Positions 7,099-11,314 of a stretch of DNA of 11,314 nucleotides are shown here, piece by piece; the stretch's first letter is position 1; every line of letters begins with the position of its first letter. The translations under genes were made by a program, and so were the position numbers. Under the pieces are notes generated by a model. The model saw nothing but the letters and a program-made list of their open reading frames with translations. It made no database searches and was not told the origin of the DNA. This DNA comes from Rickettsiales bacterium (lineage in GTDB: Bacteria; Pseudomonadota; Alphaproteobacteria; Rickettsiales; Anaplasmataceae). The stretch covers positions 1 to 11,314 of the forward strand of contig JAISAR010000065.1 in NCBI GenBank assembly GCA_031266615.1. The letters run 5' to 3'.

Positions 7099-7227
7099 AT
7101 GAAAGTTAAAGGCTCACTAAAGTCCCATCGCAGCAGAGATAAAAACTGTAAAGTTGTGAGAAGGAGTGGTAAAATTTACGTTATAAATAAAGTAAAGCCA
7201 AGGTGTAAAGTCCGCCAGGGTTCTTGA
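7099..7227 (+). CDS. rpmJ: 50S ribosomal protein L36
   Basis: This 42-residue basic protein starts MKVKGSLKSHRSRDKNCKVV and ends PRCKVRQGS, the L36 pattern. L36 is the smallest large-subunit protein and sits near the peptidyl transferase region, tying together 23S rRNA helices. It is of the alphaproteobacterial type, which lacks the full set of four zinc ligands: only Cys17 and Cys37 remain. It has its own promoter rather than lying in a large ribosomal operon. Transcription probably continues into the GC-richer segment downstream and stops at the intrinsic terminator at 7339-7368. Confidence 0.93.
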   Translation: MKVKGSLKSHRSRDKNCKVVRRSGKIYVINKVKPRCKVRQGS

Positions 7228-7362
7228 GTATCAGCCATAAATTGGTTATGCAAGGGGTTCATTGGTTGCCTTGAGACAAACAGTGGCCAGAATGTAGTGT
7301 CAGTTGTATATCCGGGCTTGGCTTGCGGTAAAAGGGTTCTAAGCTGTAACTAGGGTGCTTAG
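7228..7362 (+). ncRNA. Candidate structured RNA or structured 3' UTR after rpmJ (6S-like rod possible)
   Basis: Between the rpmJ stop and the terminator, G+C rises to about 45% (63 of 140 bases over 7221-7360), unlike the AT-rich spacers elsewhere. Long-range pairings can be drawn: 7242-7249 with 7346-7353 (8 bp including G-U pairs), 7266-7270 with 7327-7331, and 7285-7290 with 7318-7323. Together they give a rod with a central open region, the general architecture of 6S RNA. Local hairpins cataa/ttatg (7236-7240/7246-7250) and caagg/ccttg (7251-7255/7269-7273) compete with it. No conserved core of SRP RNA, RNase P RNA or tmRNA is present. A 6S identity is only a guess; a structured region is better supported. 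Confidence 0.35.
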
Positions 7363-7368
7363 TTTTTT
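7339..7368 (+). terminator. Intrinsic terminator downstream of rpmJ
   Basis: The perfect 6-bp stem ctaagc (7339-7344) / gcttag (7357-7362) encloses a 12-base loop and is followed by six T (7363-7368). It is the only convincing Rho-independent terminator in the window. It would end the transcript covering rpmJ and the structured segment. Confidence 0.7.
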
Positions 7369-7416
7369 ATTCACTTTTTCATGTTATACGTTTTTTAGTT
7401 TCTTATATGTAAAAGT

Positions 7417-7734
7417 ATGGTGTTTGTATTTAGGAATAAGAAGAAGTTACTGTGTTTAAGTACAGCTTTGCTTATTTCTTCTCTTACACTATATTTTAGT
7501 ATCAGTACAATTACGGGTAAACGTGGCTTATCAGCATTAATGGATTTAAAAAAAGAGATAGAGTACAATAAACTTTTGCTAAAGAATATATCTTTTGAAA
7601 GGGAAAAGTTGAGTAATAAAGTGTTTGGCTTATATGAAAAAAGCTTAGATTTGGATCTGCTTGATGAACAAGCAAAAAATGCTCTGGGTTATGTGAGTCC
7701 TAAGGAGCTAATGGTTGTTCTTGATGTGGAATAG
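7417..7734 (+). CDS. Septum formation initiator, FtsB/DivIC-like
   Basis: A 105-residue single-pass membrane protein with the FtsB/DivIC layout. It has a short basic cytoplasmic start (RNKKK, 6-10), one transmembrane helix at about 11-31, a coiled coil at about 40-75 rich in Lys/Glu, and a C-terminal LLDEQAKNALGYVSPKELMVVL block, the family's most conserved part. FtsB joins FtsL and FtsQ to activate septal wall synthesis through FtsW/FtsI. Retention fits a Wolbachia division machinery that still uses lipid II. The start ATG 7417 has no good ribosome site (only aaaag), and the promoter is not obvious. It sits about 50 bases after the rpmJ terminator, so it is probably separately transcribed. 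Confidence 0.85.
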   Translation: MVFVFRNKKKLLCLSTALLISSLTLYFSISTITGKRGLSALMDLKKEIEYNKLLLKNISFEREKLSNKVFGLYEKSLDLDLLDEQAKNALGYVSPKELMVVLDVE

Positions 7735-7741
7735 CAACATC

Positions 7742-7770
7742 TTTAAACAAAAGAAAAAAACCGCTATAAT
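7742..7770 (+). promoter_or_regulatory. Probable promoter of the dioxygenase-like gene
   Basis: TTTAAA (7742-7747) and TATAAT (7765-7770) are separated by 17 bases. Transcription would start near 7777, about 18 bases before ATG 7795. Confidence 0.5.
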
Positions 7771-7794
7771 CCAAGTGCAGGCATTATAAACGAG

Positions 7795-8445
7795 ATGAAA
7801 GTGAAAAATATCTTATTAGCGCTTTTAATACAGGCTATGTTTGGGTTGTCATCATTTGCGGCCGATCCTATTTTGCTCAACTGTATTGAAACTCCAGAGA
7901 TTTATGATCTTGATGCAAAACCAAAAAGCTTTAACTCTTCAAATAATTTAAGAAGAAAACCTGGTTCTCCAAGTAGCGCAACAGGAGAATTGATAAGCAT
8001 AGTGGGTAGAGTCACTGATGTAAACTGTTTGCCAATACAAAACGCTGTGGTTTCTATATGGCACGCGAATTCACGCGGCGTGAACTATTATGATGAAAAT
8101 GTGGAGGGTGATAAGCTTGATCCAAATTTTACCGGATCAGGAAGGTTTATAGTCAATAACCTTGGCTATTATAATTTTATTACAATAGTACCTGGAAAAA
8201 TCGGTGATAGGGCTCCACACATCAACTTTTTGGTTCAACATCCAGATTTTCCAGAATTCACAACACAAATGTTCTTTGCCGACCATAATTGTAACAACTG
8301 TGCTGATTCTGTTCTTGGGGATCTTATTGATAATGGGCTTGCAAGCCTTCTGATAGCACCATTTACTTATAATGATCGTGCAGTTAAGACCTACACATTT
8401 AATATCACCTTGGGTGGGTATAACAAGTTTTCTGATAAAAGATAA
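7795..8445 (+). CDS. Exported intradiol ring-cleavage dioxygenase-like protein, probably lacking the iron site
   Basis: This 216-residue protein has a clear signal peptide (MKVKNILLALLIQAMFGLSSFA, cleaved near 22) and the fold signature of protocatechuate 3,4-dioxygenase beta-type proteins. Matching blocks are GRVTDVNCLPIQNAVVSIWHAN (71-92), LDPNFTGSGRF (108-118), GYYNFITIVPG (124-134), APHINF (140-145) and FTTQMFF (155-161). Active enzymes bind Fe(III) through two Tyr and two His. Here the block usually read PG-Y-..-PHIHF is PGKIGDRAPHINF, so the second Tyr is Ile136 and the second His is Asn144; only a Tyr at 98/99 and His142 remain. Genuine catechol cleavage is therefore doubtful, and a structural or binding role in the periplasm or outside the cell is possible. 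A CNNC motif (166-169) is an unusual addition. Fold assignment is confident; activity is not. Confidence 0.82.
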   Translation: MKVKNILLALLIQAMFGLSSFAADPILLNCIETPEIYDLDAKPKSFNSSNNLRRKPGSPSSATGELISIVGRVTDVNCLPIQNAVVSIWHANSRGVNYYDENVEGDKLDPNFTGSGRFIVNNLGYYNFITIVPGKIGDRAPHINFLVQHPDFPEFTTQMFFADHNCNNCADSVLGDLIDNGLASLLIAPFTYNDRAVKTYTFNITLGGYNKFSDKR

Positions 8446-8499
8446 AACCCTTGCATATCAGGGGAGCTCATAGTAGTCTTAAACGCTGTTGTACTTAAA

Positions 8500-10044
8500 A
8501 TGTATATGAAAAACATCTTACTAATGTTTTTACTATGTTTTATGTGCAGCTTACAATTATTTGCAACGGAGATGTCAACGATGAAGATAACAATTTCTAA
8601 GGCTTTACCTGATTTTGAAACGCTAGTAGTAGGTTTGTTTGAAAATGATGAATTTATAAGTAACGTTAAGGTTTTACAAGATAAGCAAATTATAGATAGC
8701 ATCAAAAGATTTAGTGATTTCAATGGAGGCTTTGGTGAATTTTTCTCCATTACTTCATCAGAGGGAAAGAATGTTATAGTTGCCGGGCTTGGCAAGAGAG
8801 ATGAATGGGATGAAAACAAAGAATTAAATATTGGCGGAAAAATATATTACGAACTAAGCAGATTAAAAATCAAGCAAGCGGCAATTTCAATCGAAGGCAA
8901 TGCAGCAAATGTTGCATACGGTGCATTTTTGCGTAGTTTTAAGTTTGATAAGTATAAAACCAAAAAGGATGAAAAAGTTACAGAAGTAGAGGGGATTACA
9001 GTGCTAGCAAAAGATGAGCAATTCAGTAGTGCTGAAAAATCATTTGAGCGTTTAAGACAAGAAGGCGAAGGCATATTTCTTGCACGTGCTTTTACCACTG
9101 AACCACCTAATGTTTTATATCCAGAATCCTATGCTGATCACATAAAAACCGAGCTTACCAAGCTTGGCCTTGAAATCGAAGTGCTTGGTAAGAAGCAGAT
9201 GGAAGAGAAAAAAATGGGAGCATTGCTTGGGGTAGCACAAGGAAGTAGTAAAGAGCCAAAATTAGTAGTGATCAAATGGAATGGAGCTTCCAAGGAACAA
9301 AAGCCTGTAGCTTTTGTGGGTAAAGGTATAACGTTTGATACTGGTGGAGTGTCACTCAAGCCTTCGCGTGGCATGGAGTCAATGAAATATGACATGGCAG
9401 GTTCTGCTACTGTGGTTGGGGTGATGCGTACTCTAGCTGGACGAAAAGCAAAGGTAAATGCAATTGGCGTAGTTGCACTTGCAGAAAATGCGGTGGACGG
9501 TAATGCTCAAAGACCAAGTGATGTAGTAACTTCGATGTCTGGGCAGACAATAGAAGTGTTAAACACCGATGCAGAAGGAAGGCTCATACTTGCGGATGCT
9601 TTGTGGTATACGCAGGACAGATTCTCACCTAAGTTTATGGTTGATCTTGCAACTTTAACTGGTGCTATAGTGGTTGCGCTTGGGAATAATGAATATGCTG
9701 GTCTTTTTTCCAATAATGATGAATTAGCAAATCGTCTTATCGATGTAGGAAATGAAGTAAACGAGAAGTTGTGGCGTTTTCCTATGAATGAGACTTACGA
9801 TAAAATTATCGACTCGCCGATTGCTGATGTTCAAAACATCGCTCCTGCAGGCTCTGGCGGGGATAGCATAATGGCTGCACAATTTTTACAGCGTTTTGTG
9901 AATGAAACTTACTGGGCACATTTAGACATTGCAGGCACGGCTTGGCATGAAAAAGGCACTGATATTTCTCCAAAAGGAGCGGTGGGTTTTGGTATAAGGT
10001 TGCTTAATAAATTGGTTGAGAAATACTACGAAACGGGTAATTGA
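8500..10044 (+). CDS. pepA: Leucyl aminopeptidase (M17, PepA) with a signal-peptide-like N-terminal extension
   Basis: PepA is a hexameric two-metal aminopeptidase that removes N-terminal residues from peptides. From ATG 8500 it has 514 residues. The metal and catalytic residues are all present: Lys275, Asp280, Asp298, Asp357 and Glu359 bind metals, and Lys287 and Arg361 act in catalysis, each five residues later than in E. coli PepA. The NTDAEGRLILADAL signature is exact. The family sequence aligns from about ATG 8581 (MKITISKALPDFE), and residues 1-24 form a typical signal peptide (MKNILL, then a hydrophobic run, then LFA). A GGAG at 8568-8571 is nine bases before ATG 8581, so a shorter 487-residue cytosolic form is also possible. 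It lies 54 bases after the dioxygenase-like gene, possibly co-transcribed. Confidence 0.93.
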   Translation: MYMKNILLMFLLCFMCSLQLFATEMSTMKITISKALPDFETLVVGLFENDEFISNVKVLQDKQIIDSIKRFSDFNGGFGEFFSITSSEGKNVIVAGLGKRDEWDENKELNIGGKIYYELSRLKIKQAAISIEGNAANVAYGAFLRSFKFDKYKTKKDEKVTEVEGITVLAKDEQFSSAEKSFERLRQEGEGIFLARAFTTEPPNVLYPESYADHIKTELTKLGLEIEVLGKKQMEEKKMGALLGVAQGSSKEPKLVVIKWNGASKEQKPVAFVGKGITFDTGGVSLKPSRGMESMKYDMAGSATVVGVMRTLAGRKAKVNAIGVVALAENAVDGNAQRPSDVVTSMSGQTIEVLNTDAEGRLILADALWYTQDRFSPKFMVDLATLTGAIVVALGNNEYAGLFSNNDELANRLIDVGNEVNEKLWRFPMNETYDKIIDSPIADVQNIAPAGSGGDSIMAAQFLQRFVNETYWAHLDIAGTAWHEKGTDISPKGAVGFGIRLLNKLVEKYYETGN

Positions 10045-10070
10045 AGCCTTAATTAAAATTTAGGAAGCTA

Positions 10071-11111
10071 TCACTTTTTGATCTCTTCTTCTGGGCTTGC
10101 TAGTTCAGAACTTGGGTTTTTTACTGTAGAACCTGGCGGTTTCATTTCTTTAACTTTCTCATTAACTTTTTCCTCTACCTTCTCTATTCTACCTTCACCA
10201 ATGGCCATAATTTTAGGTAGAAAATCATCCATAAAATCTTTCAACTTATCCATATCATCTACATGAGTACTATCACCTTTTTCTATGAGCTTTTTCATCT
10301 CTGGAAATTTAATCTCTTCCTCTTCCACTAATTTTTCTATAGCAGACTGCTGATCTTTATCTTGGAGCATTCTTATTATTTCTATTTTGTTATTAAGCGT
10401 TGTTTTTTTCTCTTCTTCAGCACTTTTATGATGATGTTGTTCCAATAAATCGCTCTTCAATTTTGCAAAATTATTCTCTCTTTTTTGAATTGTAGGCAAT
10501 TTATCGATCAAGTCCTTCACTAAACTCTTAACTGCTTTCCCTATATAAAGTATACCTCCTCCTGCTGCTTGTCCTGTATTGACTACACCCTGTCCTATCT
10601 CCTCTCTATGTTGATATATAGCATAACCAATAGCAGCTATAGCCACCAGTGCCACAAGCCCAGCTAATGCTAATCCACCACCCATTAATGCACCAGCCAC
10701 TCCTCCTATTGCTAATGTACCTGCTAGTGCACCTGTTAGTGCTGTAATCGCTGCTCCACCTATAACTCCTTGAATTGACAACTGGCTACCTAAAGCTTCG
10801 AGCTTTTCCTCCATGCCCTCTACTTTGTTTACTTGTTCAAGAAGCATTTTTAATTCATTGTTGTCTTTCTCAAGATATTCCTTTACAATATCTATTGCAC
10901 CTTTTGAAAGATCCTCATTGCCTTTCAGTAATTCAACTATATCCTTGACAGGTACATCTTCAGATTTTTCTACTATTTTTTTAAAATCTTCATTATCTTT
11001 TAATAAGTTCTCCAATTTGCTTACCAAATCTGGCTTTTCTCTAATATATTTTACTATATTTTCAATGAACTGATCTGAATAATCTGTGCTTGCTGCGCCA
11101 CTTGACTCCAT
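10071..11111 (-). CDS. Gly/Ala-rich membrane protein with synuclein-like segment (candidate WalE1-like effector)
   Basis: A 346-residue protein with no enzyme motif. Residues 20-105 are charged helices with a loose internal repeat (NLLKDNEDFKKIV at 35-47, ELLKGNEDLSKGAI at 60-73). Residues 113-165 are a long hydrophobic Gly/Ala run rich in GxxxG spacing, enough for two membrane helices. Residues 174-199 align without gaps to human alpha-synuclein 24-49 with 9 of 26 identities, including QGV and the GILYIG / GVLYVG block. Residues 205-346 are charged and coiled-coil-like, ending in a polar tail. Wolbachia WalE1 (WD0830 in wMel), an actin-localising secreted effector, is described as having an alpha-synuclein domain and a similar size, so this may be its orthologue. 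Identity and secretion are inferred. It is convergent with pepA, 26 bases apart; gggat precedes its ATG. Confidence 0.6.
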   Translation of the reverse strand: MESSGAASTDYSDQFIENIVKYIREKPDLVSKLENLLKDNEDFKKIVEKSEDVPVKDIVELLKGNEDLSKGAIDIVKEYLEKDNNELKMLLEQVNKVEGMEEKLEALGSQLSIQGVIGGAAITALTGALAGTLAIGGVAGALMGGGLALAGLVALVAIAAIGYAIYQHREEIGQGVVNTGQAAGGGILYIGKAVKSLVKDLIDKLPTIQKRENNFAKLKSDLLEQHHHKSAEEEKKTTLNNKIEIIRMLQDKDQQSAIEKLVEEEEIKFPEMKKLIEKGDSTHVDDMDKLKDFMDDFLPKIMAIGEGRIEKVEEKVNEKVKEMKPPGSTVKNPSSELASPEEEIKK

Positions 11112-11204
11112 ATTACAATCCCGTTAACTATAAATATGCTTAATTATATATAATAATTATTAACTATATCATAACTAGTATGAAGTAATTAATACAATTA
11201 CCCC
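11112..11204. other. AT-rich divergent promoter region
   Basis: This spacer separates the minus-strand synuclein-like gene from plus-strand elbB. It is almost wholly A+T around 11130-11190 and includes a 7-bp inverted repeat, taattat (11141-11147) and ataatta (11153-11159). On the minus strand a TATAAT-like box falls at 11143-11148 but has no convincing -35. Both genes probably start from this segment. Confidence 0.4.
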
Positions 11205-11232
11205 TTTTCAAACATGGAATTTGTACTACAAT
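11205..11232 (+). promoter_or_regulatory. Possible promoter of elbB
   Basis: TTTTCA (11205-11210) and TACAAT (11227-11232) are 16 bases apart. Transcription would start near 11239. That leaves a leader that includes the ribosome site aagg (11252-11255) and favours ATG 11262 as the start. Confidence 0.4.
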
Positions 11233-11261
11233 ACCTAAATTATATGAAAACAAGGTACTCT

Positions 11262-11314
11262 ATGGGTGAAAAAAAATTAAAAGCTGCTGTGGTTTTATCA
11301 GGATGTGGTCATCT
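11262..11314 (+). CDS. elbB: ElbB, DJ-1/PfpI-type isoprenoid biosynthesis protein (5' part only)
   Basis: Only the first 17 codons are in the window: MGEKKLKAAVVLSGCGH, then the edge. The VVLSGCG motif is the start of ElbB (formerly called enhancing lycopene biosynthesis protein 2), a DJ-1/PfpI superfamily glyoxalase-like protein common in proteobacteria. An in-frame ATG at 11244 would add six residues, but aagg six bases before 11262 supports the later start. The identification rests on a very short segment. Confidence 0.7.
   Translation, partial: MGEKKLKAAVVLSGCGH

Noticed and set aside
7228..7353. Open continuation of the rpmJ frame past its TGA to a TAG, about 41 codons, as a read-through extension or extra gene
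   Set aside because: The translation is cysteine-rich and unlike any ribosomal tail, there is no start with a ribosome site, and the G+C content and pairing fit RNA structure better.
7228..7362. SRP RNA, RNase P RNA or tmRNA identity for the segment after rpmJ
   Set aside because: The conserved SRP GGAAG-type loop, the RNase P core and the tmRNA tRNA-like ends or tag frame are all absent.
8391..8819. Minus-strand open frame of 142 codons opposite the pepA start
   Set aside because: It overlaps two well-supported plus-strand genes, and its serine- and leucine-rich translation has no recognisable domain, typical of an antisense shadow.
10045..10070. Bidirectional terminator between convergent pepA and the synuclein-like gene
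   Set aside because: Only a weak interrupted agc...gct symmetry is seen, with too little stem to claim.

Overview
The window looks like Wolbachia (Alphaproteobacteria, Anaplasmataceae). The DNA is AT-rich, housekeeping genes are scattered rather than in large operons, and the genes resemble Rickettsiales homologues (dnaN, lipB, truA, a PPDK regulator, ftsB-like, rpmJ, pepA, elbB). Short dispersed intergenic repeats of the 'cccag...ctggg' kind, a wrecked RelE-type toxin, an orphan HK97/GTA-type portal gene and a WalE1/synuclein-like effector candidate point the same way. Species is inferred from these hallmarks; no search was run.

Layout. 1-250: intergenic, with repeats. 251-1863 (minus): lipB followed by a secreted S66 LD-carboxypeptidase, with the lipB stop and next start overlapping by one base. 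1864-2105: intergenic, with a second copy of the dispersed repeat and a strong promoter for an antitoxin/toxin pair. 2106-2573 (plus): the antitoxin is intact, the relE-like toxin is frameshifted near its end. 2773-3966 (plus): isolated phage/GTA portal gene. 4105-5253 (plus): dnaN, converging with truA (5255-5992, minus) with one base between the stops. 6211-7029 (plus): the PPDK regulator (PpsR/DUF299), which starts a few bases after its predicted transcription start and whose -10 box lies inside a 23-base perfect palindrome. 7099-7227 (plus): rpmJ (L36), followed by a GC-richer stretch ending in an intrinsic terminator that may be a structured RNA. 7417-7734: FtsB/DivIC-like gene. 7795-8445: exported intradiol-dioxygenase-fold protein that appears to lack two iron ligands. 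8500-10044: leucyl aminopeptidase with an unexpected signal-peptide-like extension. 10071-11111 (minus): Gly/Ala-rich membrane protein with a synuclein-like segment. 11262 to the edge: start of elbB.

No single multi-gene system ties the region together. Most genes are stand-alone or in pairs. The items most worth following are the degenerate dioxygenase, the possible ncRNA after rpmJ, the two possible starts of PepA, the palindromic near-leaderless ppsR promoter, and the synuclein-like protein.
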